A stretch of 20,874 bases of DNA from an uncultured Burkholderiales bacterium. Lineage in GTDB: Bacteria; Pseudomonadota; Gammaproteobacteria; Burkholderiales; Thiobacillaceae. Made by a program: the position numbers and the translations under genes. The notes beneath the pieces were generated by a model. The model searched no databases, was not told the DNA's origin, and was given only the letters and a program-made list of their open reading frames with translations. Positions 14,353 to 20,874 of this stretch are shown in pieces. Numbering within the stretch: the stretch's first letter is position 1; each line of letters starts with the position of its first letter. The stretch is taken from the NCBI GenBank assembly GCA_937925755.1, contig CALAMX010000159.1, forward strand, positions 1-20,874. The letters are read 5' to 3'.

Positions 14353-14961
14353 TCAGAGCAGATGTGCGGCAGCGAGCAGGGTCTCGGCCACCTCACCTAG
14401 GCGCTTGCCGGTGTGCATGGCCAGGCAGCGCAGCTCACGGTAGGCCTCGTCCTCGCTCAGGCCGCGCCGCTGCATCAGCAGCCCCTTGGCCCGCTCGACC
14501 GCTTTGCGTTCGGCAAGCTGCCGCTCGGCCTCGTTGAGGCGCTCGGTCAGGGCCTGATGCGCCTCGAAACGGGCACGGGCGACCTCAAGGATGGGGCGGA
14601 TGCGCTTGGGACTCAGCCCATCGACGACATAAGCGGACACCCCGGCCCTGACCGCTGCGCGGATAGTGTCGCTGGTGCCGTCCCGGGTGAACATGACCAC
14701 CGGCCGCGGCGCGTTACGCATGGTCAGACCGATGTGTTCCAGGGTGTCGCGATCGGGCGAGTCGGTGGCGATGATCACGACGTGCGGCCGCAGGTCTTGT
14801 ACTGCTTCGGGCAGGGAAATGGACTCGCGCAGTTCCGCCACCACGTGGTAGCCGGCCAGGGTCAAGGCGCCGCGTAGGTTGCGGCTACGCTCGGTGTCGC
14901 TGTCCACGATCATCACCCGCAATTCCCCGGGTGCGGTGGTGTCGTGTTTATTGCTGGGCAT
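14353..14961 (-). CDS. nasT: NasT-type ANTAR antitermination regulator
   Basis: A 202-aa RNA-binding antiterminator for nitrate assimilation genes. Residues 14-130 are a receiver-like domain (MIVDSD at 17-22) and 145-200 an ANTAR domain with the AKGLLMQRRGLSEDEAYRELRCLAM pattern. At the usual phosphoacceptor position, end of the third strand (VVIIATDSPDRD), residue 65 is Ala where the Pseudomonas NasT I recall has Asp (IDTESP), so phosphorylation there is impossible. In NasS-NasT systems NasT is held inactive by nitrate-free NasS and released by nitrate; no NasS gene lies here. It starts 33 bp after nasA and is probably co-transcribed with it. No clear ribosome binding site is visible. Its likely targets are the nrtA and nirB leaders. 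Confidence 0.9.
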   Translation of the reverse strand: MPSNKHDTTAPGELRVMIVDSDTERSRNLRGALTLAGYHVVAELRESISLPEAVQDLRPHVVIIATDSPDRDTLEHIGLTMRNAPRPVVMFTRDGTSDTIRAAVRAGVSAYVVDGLSPKRIRPILEVARARFEAHQALTERLNEAERQLAERKAVERAKGLLMQRRGLSEDEAYRELRCLAMHTGKRLGEVAETLLAAAHLL

Positions 14962-14994
14962 GGCGGGAGACTATGAGCAAGCCACATACCAATG

Positions 14995-17655
14995 CTAGGC
15001 TGCCGTGGTTTCCGGCACCCGTGCGCGTGTGAGCAGGGCCCTGAGCTCCGGTATGCACGAGCCGCAGCAGGTGCCGGCCTTGAGCGCCAGACCGAGGGCC
15101 TCGACGCTTCGCGCGCCGCCTTCGATGGCGGCGACGATGGCGCGCTCGCCTACGCCGTGACAGACGCAGATGATGCCGCCGCTGTCCTGTGCCCGGCCGG
15201 GGTGGCCGAGCAATAGGCCAGCGCGTTCGTCTTCGCCCAGTCGCTCACGCGCGAACAATGACTCCAGCCATTGCCTTCGTGGCAGGGCAGCAGCCTGGCG
15301 TTCGAGGAAGAGTACCGCTTGCAGACGGCCGGTTTCCACGCGCGCCGCCCGATAGCGGCCGGCGGCGGGGTCGCGCAGCTCTATGCGCTCCCGCCCCCCA
15401 CCCAGCCAGAGCCTGAGCGTCTCCTCCGCCGGCCATTGCGCCAGGCTTCCGGCGAGCTCGTAGCGCCAGCAATCTTGCCCGCGGACGCGCGCCCAATAAT
15501 CGACGCAGATCGCTTGAGGGTCATGCCGCGTCAGCAGGAAACCCTGCCAGTCTGCGGCATAAGCGAGCACCGCCACAGGGGCATGCTTGAACTCGGGCTG
15601 ACCCGAGATGGGATCGGTGATGGCCCCGATCAGGGCGCCGACGCGCCCGCGGGCAGTGTATTGGTCGTTCCAGTGCATGGGGACGAAGACCGAGCCGGGT
15701 CTCTGCGCCGCGCTTTCCATCACCCGCACCAGGGCCTCACCTTGGGTGTTGTACACCCGGGCCAGTCCACCAGGTCGCAGCCCGTGTTCGGCCAGGTCGC
15801 GCGGATGCATCTCCACACAGGGTTCGCCGATGTGGGCGAACAAGCGTGCGGCCTTGCCCGTGCGGGTCATGGTGTGCCATTGGTCGCGGATGCGTCCGGT
15901 GTTGAGGACGAAAGGATGGGCCGTATCCGCGCGGCGGGCGGGCGGACGTGGCTGGATGGGCAACATGCGCGCCTTGCCCGTCGGCGTGGGGTAGCGGCCG
16001 TCGGTAAACAGGCGCGCGGTTCCTACCGAGCGCGAGGTCGGCGGCCACTGCAGCGGTTCGAGCCGGTCGTAGGCCACATCGTCCAGACTGGCCAGCGGGC
16101 CCAGGTCGAACAGACGGGTGCCGCCGTTCTCCAGAGAGGATAGCCGCGCATGTTCGCGGAAGATTTCAGCGGGGCTGCGATAGGCGAAATCGCTGGAGAA
16201 ACCCATGCGCCGCGCCACCTCGCAGACGATCCACCAGTCGGGACGCGCTTCGCCAGGCAGGGACAGGAAGGCCCGCTGCCGTGAGATGCGCCGCTCCGAG
16301 TTGGTGACCGTGCCGTCCTTCTCGCCCCAGGCTGCGGCCGGCAGTAGGACATGGGCGTGGCGGGCAGTATCGGTACGGGCGGTGACGTCGGACACCACCA
16401 GGAATTCACAGCGCCGCAGGGCCTCGACGACGTGATCGACCTGCGGCAGGCTGACCGCCGGGTTTGTGGCTATGACCCAGAGGGCGCGGATGTCACCCGC
16501 GCGCACTGCCTCGAACAGCTCGACGGTCTTGAGACCAGGTGCCGTGGCCATGGACGGCGCGCGCCAGAAGCGGCGTACACGCTCGATGGTCTCCGGTGTG
16601 AAATCCATATGCGCGGCGAGCTGGTTGGCCAGACCGCCGACCTCGCGCCCACCCATGGCGTTGGGCTGACCGGTAAGCGAGAAGGGGCTGGCACCGGGCT
16701 GCCCCACCCGGCCGGTGGCCAGATGCACGTTGAGGATGCTGTTCACCTTATCCACGCCGGAGGAGGATTGGTTGATGCCCTGCGAGAACAGGGTGACGCT
16801 GCGCGTCGTCTGCGCGAACCAGCGGTAGAAAGTGGCCACGTCCGCCTCGGGCAGCTCGCAAGCGGCGGCGACCTCCGACAGGGTGAGCCTTTCCACCGCC
16901 GCCAGCGTCTCGCCGAAACCCTCTACATGCGTCTGCAGATAGCCCCAGTCCAGACCGCCAGCGCGGCGCAGGTGCGCGAGAAGGCCGTTGAACAACCAGG
17001 CGTCCGTACCCGGTGCCAAGGGTAGGTGCAGGTCGGCCAGCTCGGCGGTGGCAGTGCGGCGCGGGTCGATCACCACCACACGCATCTGAGCACGCGCCTG
17101 TTTGGTAGCGGCCAGACGCTGGTAGAGAACGGGATGCGTCCAGGCGGCATTGGAGCCGACCAACACGACGAGGTCGGCCAGCTCGACGTCCTCGTAGCAG
17201 GCCGGCACCACGTCCTCGCCGAAGGCGCGCTTGTGGCCGGCCACCGCCGAGGACATGCACAGACGCGAGTTTGTGTCGATGTTTGCCGAGCCGATGAATC
17301 CCTTCATCAGCTTGTTGGCGACGTAATAGTCCTCGGTGAGGAGCTGGCCCGAGACGTAGAAGGCTACGGCCTGCGGCCCATGTTCGGCGATGATCTCCCT
17401 GAAACGCCGTGCCACGGTGTCGAGCGCGCTATGCCATGCGACGCGGCGGCCCTCGATTTGCGGATGTAGCAGGCGGCTGTCTAGGTCCAGGGTCTCGGCC
17501 AGCGCCGCCCCCTTGGAACACAGCCGCCCCCGGTTGGCCGGGTGTTCCGGGTCACCGCGCACGCTCCAGCCGTTCGCTTCGCGGCTGACCAGGATTCCAC
17601 AGCCGACGCCGCAATAGGGGCAGGTGGTACGGATCGGCGATGGCTTCATGGGCAT
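14995..17655 (-). CDS. nasA: Assimilatory nitrate reductase, catalytic subunit
   Basis: An 886-aa cytoplasmic molybdenum enzyme reducing nitrate to nitrite. N terminus: [4Fe-4S] motif CPYCGVGC with RLCSKG (C12, C15, C19, C46). Then the molybdopterin oxidoreductase domain (for example GSANIDTNSRLCMSSAV, GINQSSSGVDKVN, GQPNAMGGREVGG) and the dinucleotide-binding domain (LNTGRIRDQWHTMTRTGKA). The last 60 residues (CVCHGVGER from about 830, KAGTCCGSCIPE to about 870) are a BFD-like [2Fe-2S] domain, as in Klebsiella-type NasA. No Tat signal, consistent with assimilation. No separate NasB or NasC electron-transfer subunit is encoded nearby, so its reductant is unclear. Begins 3 bp after the nirD stop. 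Confidence 0.95.
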   Translation of the reverse strand: MPMKPSPIRTTCPYCGVGCGILVSREANGWSVRGDPEHPANRGRLCSKGAALAETLDLDSRLLHPQIEGRRVAWHSALDTVARRFREIIAEHGPQAVAFYVSGQLLTEDYYVANKLMKGFIGSANIDTNSRLCMSSAVAGHKRAFGEDVVPACYEDVELADLVVLVGSNAAWTHPVLYQRLAATKQARAQMRVVVIDPRRTATAELADLHLPLAPGTDAWLFNGLLAHLRRAGGLDWGYLQTHVEGFGETLAAVERLTLSEVAAACELPEADVATFYRWFAQTTRSVTLFSQGINQSSSGVDKVNSILNVHLATGRVGQPGASPFSLTGQPNAMGGREVGGLANQLAAHMDFTPETIERVRRFWRAPSMATAPGLKTVELFEAVRAGDIRALWVIATNPAVSLPQVDHVVEALRRCEFLVVSDVTARTDTARHAHVLLPAAAWGEKDGTVTNSERRISRQRAFLSLPGEARPDWWIVCEVARRMGFSSDFAYRSPAEIFREHARLSSLENGGTRLFDLGPLASLDDVAYDRLEPLQWPPTSRSVGTARLFTDGRYPTPTGKARMLPIQPRPPARRADTAHPFVLNTGRIRDQWHTMTRTGKAARLFAHIGEPCVEMHPRDLAEHGLRPGGLARVYNTQGEALVRVMESAAQRPGSVFVPMHWNDQYTARGRVGALIGAITDPISGQPEFKHAPVAVLAYAADWQGFLLTRHDPQAICVDYWARVRGQDCWRYELAGSLAQWPAEETLRLWLGGGRERIELRDPAAGRYRAARVETGRLQAVLFLERQAAALPRRQWLESLFARERLGEDERAGLLLGHPGRAQDSGGIICVCHGVGERAIVAAIEGGARSVEALGLALKAGTCCGSCIPELRALLTRARVPETTAA

Positions 17656-17658
17656 GGC

Positions 17659-18006
17659 TCAGCGGTTGGGGCAGCCATCTTCCGGCGTCAACCGCAGCCG
17701 GATCCGGCCATCATCAATCCGCACCGGATAGCGTGCGGCGCAGCCCTCGTCGGGGGCGACGGCCAGGCCAGTGTTGAGGTGAATCCTCCAGTCGTGCAGC
17801 GGACAGGCGACCTGGTGGCCGTGTACGATGCCTTGCGAGAGCGGACCGCCCCGGTGTGGGCAGCGGTCGGCCAGGGCGAAGACCCGGTCGTCCACGGTGC
17901 GGAAGACGGCGATGTTGCCGCCGGGGGCGGCGACGACCCGTGCCCCCTGGCGGGGGATGTCGTCGATGTGGCCAATATCCAGCCAGTCATGATGCAGCGC
18001 GTTCAT
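17659..18006 (-). CDS. nirD: Nitrite reductase (NADH) small subunit, Rieske-type
   Basis: A 115-aa Rieske-fold subunit that partners NirB in NADH-dependent reduction of nitrite to ammonium. Unlike enterobacterial NirD, which lacks the cluster ligands, this one retains both Rieske motifs, CPHRGG (C49, H51) and CPLHDW (C68, H71), so it should bind a [2Fe-2S] cluster. The start at 18006 (MNALHHDWLDIG) has GGGAG 8 nt upstream; longer open frame upstream belongs to the end of nirB in another frame. Lies 14 bp after nirB and 3 bp before nasA. Confidence 0.93.
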   Translation of the reverse strand: MNALHHDWLDIGHIDDIPRQGARVVAAPGGNIAVFRTVDDRVFALADRCPHRGGPLSQGIVHGHQVACPLHDWRIHLNTGLAVAPDEGCAARYPVRIDDGRIRLRLTPEDGCPNR

Positions 18007-18020
18007 CGGTGTTTCTCCCG

Positions 18021-20471
18021 TCAAACCAGTGTGGCCAGGGGCAGGAATTCGCGCGCATCGATCTCCTCGGCGTGTGCACGCCAGGGGTCGTTTTGTGCGT
18101 ATTCCTGTGCCTGGCGGAAGCGCTCGGCGAGTCGCCGACGCTCGTCGGCATCCTCTACCACGCGCGCCTTGATGTGGGCGAGGCCCACCCGCTCTACCCA
18201 GGGCGCAGTGCGCTCCAGATAATGAGCCTCCTCGCGGTAGAGCTGGATGAAGGCGCAGGCGTATTCGATTACCTCCGCCTCGGTCTTGACGTGGCACAGC
18301 AGGTCCGTCACCCGCACCTTGATGCCGCCGTTGCCGCCCACGTGCAGCTCATAGCCGGAATCCACGCAGACCACGCCGAAGTCTTTGATGGTGGCCTCGG
18401 CGCAGTTGCGCGGGCAGCCAGAGACGGCCATCTTGAACTTGTGCGGCATCCACGAGCCCCAGGTCGCCTGCTCCAACCGAATGCCCAGGCCAGTGGAGTC
18501 TTGCGTGCCGAAACGGCACCAGCGGCTGCCCACACAGGTCTTCACCGTGCGCAGGGCCTTGCCATAAGCGTGGCCGGAGACGAAGCCGGCGGCCGAGAGG
18601 TCGCGCCAGACGGCGGGTAGGTCCGCCTTGCGGATACCAAACAAGTCGATGCGTTGGCCGCCGGTGATCTTGACCTCGGCTGCCTTGAACTTCTCAGCCA
18701 CGTCGGCGATGGCGCGCAGCTCCCGGGGGGTGACGACACCGCCCCAGATGCGCGGCACCACGGAGAAGCTGCCATCCTTCTGGATGTTGCCGTGCGCGCG
18801 CTCGTTTATGAAGCGCGACTGGGTGTCGTCGCGATACTCGCCGGGCCAAGCGCACAGTAGGTAGTAATTGAGGGCTGGGCGGCACTTGGGACAGCCGTCG
18901 GGTGTCTTCCACTCAAGGGCGCGCATAGCCTCGGGGATGGACTTGAGCTGACGCTCGAGGATGGCCTTGCGCACCTCTTCGTGGGTGTACTCGGTGCAGG
19001 GACACAGCGGTTTCTTCGACGGCGCCGCGGAATAGTCACCGCCAACGGTGGCGGCGAGCAGGGCCTCCACCAGGCCGGTACAGGACCCGCACGAGGACGA
19101 GGCCTTGGTATGGGCGCGCACCTCGTCCAGGGTGAAGAGCTTCTTCGCGCGGATGGCCGCGACGATGGCACCCTTGCTCACGCCGTTGCAGCCACAGATC
19201 TCGGCGGAGTCGGGCAAGGACATGACCCGGTTCTTCTCGTCGCCGTGACCGCTATCGCCCAGGTGCTGACGACCGAAGACAAGCCTCTCGCGATAGGCGG
19301 ACACATCGGTGCCGTCGCGCATCAGCTCGAAATACCATGCGCCGTCCAGGCTGTCGCCGTAGAGCACGCTGCCCACCAAGCGGTTGTCCTTGAGCACCAG
19401 TTTCTTATAGACGCCGCGCCCGGCGTCCCGGAAGACGATTTCCTCGCAGTCCTCACCGCCCATGAAGTCGCCTGCCGAGTAGAGGTCGATACCGGTGACC
19501 TTGAGCCGGGTCGCGAGCATCGAGCCGGTGTAGCGGGCAATCCCATGGCGGGCCAGATGGTTCGCACAGACCTTGGCCTGCTCGAACAGGGGCGCCACCA
19601 GTCCATAGGTCACACCGCGGTGGTTGACGCACTCACCAACGGCATACACCCGCGGGTCGGTCACGCTTTGCAGGGTGTCGTTGACGACGATGCCGCGGTT
19701 ACAGTGCAGGCCCGCCGATTCCGCCAAGGTGGTGTTGGGGCGTATGCCCACTGCCATCACCACCAGGTCGGCCGGGATGCACTCGCCGTCCTGGAAGCGC
19801 ACGGCGCATACCCGCCCGGATTCGCCGGCGACGAGCGCGGCGGTCTGGCGCTTGAGCAGGAAGCGTAAGCCACGCGCCTGCAGGTTCTCCTGCAGCAGCC
19901 GCGCGGCGGGCTCATCGAGCTGACGTTCCAGTAACCATGGAGCGATGTGCACCACGCTCACCTGCATGCCGCGCTGCCTCAAGCCATTGGCCGCCTCCAG
20001 CCCAAGCAGGCCGCCACCGATGACCACCGCGTTGCGATAGCGGTCAGCCGCTTCCAGCATGACCTGGACGTCGGCGATGTTGCGGAAGCCGATGACCCCC
20101 GGCAAGTCCGCTCCTGGCACCGGCAGCATGAACGGACGCGAACCCGTGGCGATGAGCAGGCGGTCATAGGCGGCGGTGCGGCCATCGGCACTCTCCACTC
20201 GTCGCCGTATGCGGTCGATCTTCACAACCGGGCTGCCGGTATGAAGCGTGATCCCGTGCTGCGCATACCAATGACGCGGGTTGAGGACGATGCCCTCGGT
20301 GGTCTGTTCCCCAGCCAACACTGACGAGAGCAGGATGCGGTTGTAATTCGGGTGGGGTTCGTCGCCGAAGACAGTGATGTCGTATAGATCGGGCGTGAGC
20401 TTGAGCAGCTCTTCCACGGTCCGTATTCCCGCCATACCATTGCCCACCACTACGAGCCTGGGTCTACTCAT
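18021..20471 (-). CDS. nirB: Nitrite reductase (NADH) large subunit
   Basis: An 816-aa siroheme enzyme reducing nitrite to ammonium. Order: FAD-binding motif VVGNGMAG (8-15), NAD-binding motif VIGGGLLGLEA (150-160), BFD-like [2Fe-2S] domain (C426, C428, C461, C464), a second four-cysteine segment (C490, C492, C527, C530), the sulfite/nitrite reductase half-domain (from about 565) and the siroheme/[4Fe-4S] ligands C646, C652, C686, C690 (CVGSRWC and SGCPRNC). The frame stays open upstream to 20588, but the ATG at 20471 has GGAG 8 nt before it and begins the FAD domain; the upstream part is the leader. First gene of nirB-nirD-nasA, probably including nasT. Confidence 0.95.
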   Translation of the reverse strand: MSRPRLVVVGNGMAGIRTVEELLKLTPDLYDITVFGDEPHPNYNRILLSSVLAGEQTTEGIVLNPRHWYAQHGITLHTGSPVVKIDRIRRRVESADGRTAAYDRLLIATGSRPFMLPVPGADLPGVIGFRNIADVQVMLEAADRYRNAVVIGGGLLGLEAANGLRQRGMQVSVVHIAPWLLERQLDEPAARLLQENLQARGLRFLLKRQTAALVAGESGRVCAVRFQDGECIPADLVVMAVGIRPNTTLAESAGLHCNRGIVVNDTLQSVTDPRVYAVGECVNHRGVTYGLVAPLFEQAKVCANHLARHGIARYTGSMLATRLKVTGIDLYSAGDFMGGEDCEEIVFRDAGRGVYKKLVLKDNRLVGSVLYGDSLDGAWYFELMRDGTDVSAYRERLVFGRQHLGDSGHGDEKNRVMSLPDSAEICGCNGVSKGAIVAAIRAKKLFTLDEVRAHTKASSSCGSCTGLVEALLAATVGGDYSAAPSKKPLCPCTEYTHEEVRKAILERQLKSIPEAMRALEWKTPDGCPKCRPALNYYLLCAWPGEYRDDTQSRFINERAHGNIQKDGSFSVVPRIWGGVVTPRELRAIADVAEKFKAAEVKITGGQRIDLFGIRKADLPAVWRDLSAAGFVSGHAYGKALRTVKTCVGSRWCRFGTQDSTGLGIRLEQATWGSWMPHKFKMAVSGCPRNCAEATIKDFGVVCVDSGYELHVGGNGGIKVRVTDLLCHVKTEAEVIEYACAFIQLYREEAHYLERTAPWVERVGLAHIKARVVEDADERRRLAERFRQAQEYAQNDPWRAHAEEIDAREFLPLATLV

Positions 20472-20483
20472 GCCTGACACTCC

Positions 20484-20521
20484 AAAAAATGGCGCCCGTG
20501 CGGTATCGACCGCCGGACGCC
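20484..20521 (-). terminator. Intrinsic terminator (attenuator) in the nirB leader
   Basis: On the minus strand GGCGTCCG (20521-20514) pairs with CGGGCGCC (20498-20491, one T-G pair), stacked on GCGGT/ACCGC with loop CGAT and one bulged A. Then A and six T (20489-20484). It sits directly before the GGAG of nirB, in the same arrangement as the nrtA attenuator, and shares the 3' context GCCATTTTTTnGGAGT with it. Confidence 0.87.
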
Positions 20522-20528
20522 GTTGTCC
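20515..20528 (-). promoter_or_regulatory. ANTAR (NasT) target hairpin in the nirB leader
   Basis: GGACAACGGCGTCC is a 4-bp stem with hexaloop AACGGC, meeting the A1/G4 rule for ANTAR RNA targets, and is identical to the second hairpin of the nrtA leader. It overlaps the 5' arm of the terminator, so the two folds are mutually exclusive. Upstream, GCATG (20554-20550) and CATGC (20539-20535) make another stem, but with a 10-base loop, so the partner hexaloop hairpin is not clear here. Confidence 0.68.
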
Positions 20529-20571
20529 CTGACCGCATGGCCACAGCCGCATGCGTATCCAGGCGGATTCA

Positions 20572-20588
20572 AGCAAATCGCATGCCAA
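20572..20588 (-). promoter_or_regulatory. Sigma-54 (-24/-12) promoter of nirB-nirD-nasA
   Basis: TTGGCATGCGATTTGCT on the minus strand has GG (20586-20585) and GC (20574-20573) separated by exactly 10 bp and matches YTGGCACGRNNNTTGCW except at two positions. Transcription would start near 20561, giving a leader of about 90 nt carrying the ANTAR hairpin and terminator. Confidence 0.8.
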
Positions 20589-20640
20589 TCTGTGCCTGGT
20601 TGATCTTGCTTGGTTTTGCCTCTGCCGCCGGGTTGGGTTA

Positions 20641-20677
20641 CGCTTCTACATGGTGCAAGTCGCACTGCGCTGGTGCA
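20641..20677. promoter_or_regulatory. Tandem NtrC-like enhancer sites upstream of nirB
   Basis: CGCACTGCGCTGGTGCA (20661-20677) matches NtrC consensus TGCACC-N5-GGTGCA at 10 of 12 fixed positions. A weaker site at 20641-20657 keeps a perfect GGTGCA half. The two are offset by 20 bp, about two helical turns, as for cooperative NtrC dimers. Their centres lie near -88 and -108 from the predicted start. The sites also lie immediately upstream of the divergent plus-strand gene at 20698. Confidence 0.65.
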
Positions 20678-20697
20678 CCCTTGAGCAGCTAAACGGC

Positions 20698-20874
20698 ATG
20701 ACGGCAATCGAGGCGAGCCTTACCTGGTCGGACGGCATCGCGATGCACCGCGACCGGTTGGTCATGCCGGCGGCGGCGCTCAACGCGCACGGTGTGCTCG
20801 TGCGCGCGCTCAACGCGCTGAAGACCCAGGCGGAGGTCTGGGTCGATGCGAGCGGCTGGATCACGCCCGCCGGC
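20698..20874 (+). CDS. Unrecognised protein, N-terminal fragment (runs off the window)
   Basis: An open frame from ATG 20698 to the window edge (59 codons, MTAIEASLTWSDGIAMHRDR then an Ala/Leu/Val-rich segment and AEVWVDASGWITPAG). Almost every third codon base is G or C, as in the real genes around it, which supports coding. An in-frame stop at 20690-20692 makes 20698 the first ATG; the ribosome binding site is weak. It starts about 20 bp after an NtrC-like site and is divergent from nirB. I do not recognise the family from this fragment. Confidence 0.6.
   Translation, partial: MTAIEASLTWSDGIAMHRDRLVMPAAALNAHGVLVRALNALKTQAEVWVDASGWITPAG

Noticed and set aside
20472..20588. N-terminal extension of nirB in frame up to 20588
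   Set aside because: It covers the sigma-54 promoter and attenuator; the FAD domain starts right at the ATG at 20471 with GGAG upstream.
20590..20640. IHF site between the NtrC sites and the nirB sigma-54 promoter
   Set aside because: GATCAACCAGGCAC on the minus strand matches only the left half of the IHF consensus; too weak to annotate.

Overview
The window is a dense, GC-rich stretch of bacterial chromosome with strongly G/C-biased third codon positions. Gene content (RlmD, a PA0069-type radical SAM protein, assimilatory NirB-NirD-NasA with a NasT regulator, sigma-54/NtrC-type promoters, a GTAG-headed REP-like repeat at the left edge) points to a beta- or gammaproteobacterium. The sequence alone does not fix the genus. 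I saw no tRNA, rRNA, CRISPR array, prophage or insertion sequence.

Left part (1-7202) is housekeeping and poorly characterised genes. On the minus strand a PolB-type 3'-5' exonuclease and rlmD overlap by ATGA. Divergent from them, pgl and a secreted DUF4139 protein also overlap by ATGA on the plus strand. Converging on these is a tight minus-strand operon: nitroreductase, radical SAM protein, VanZ-like membrane protein and a DUF455 ferritin-like protein.

Middle part (7203-10912) holds a small tail-anchored orphan protein, a CopD-family membrane protein, a Crp-type regulator with a CRP-like operator in its promoter, and a secreted protein made of about eleven 23-residue repeats ending in a peptidoglycan-binding domain.

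Right part (10913-20697) is a complete assimilatory nitrate region, all on the minus strand. One unit is nirB-nirD-nasA, followed by nasT. The next unit is nrtA-nrtB-nrtD (nitrate ABC importer). Nitrate enters through NrtABD, NasA reduces it to nitrite, and NirBD reduces nitrite to ammonium with NADH. Both units begin with the same layered control region: NtrC-like enhancer sites, a -24/-12 sigma-54 promoter, a leader containing the identical 14-mer GGACAACGGCGTCC (a 4-bp stem with hexaloop AACGGC, as ANTAR proteins recognise), and a strong intrinsic terminator whose 5' arm overlaps that hairpin. The model is nitrogen limitation (NtrC/sigma-54) plus nitrate-responsive antitermination by NasT. 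Oddities are a NasT lacking the usual receiver aspartate, no NasS sensor gene in the window, and no dedicated reductant protein for NasA.

The right edge carries the start of an unrecognised plus-strand gene divergent from nirB. I found no clearly new multi-gene system. The most informative signals are the twin attenuators and the repeat protein.
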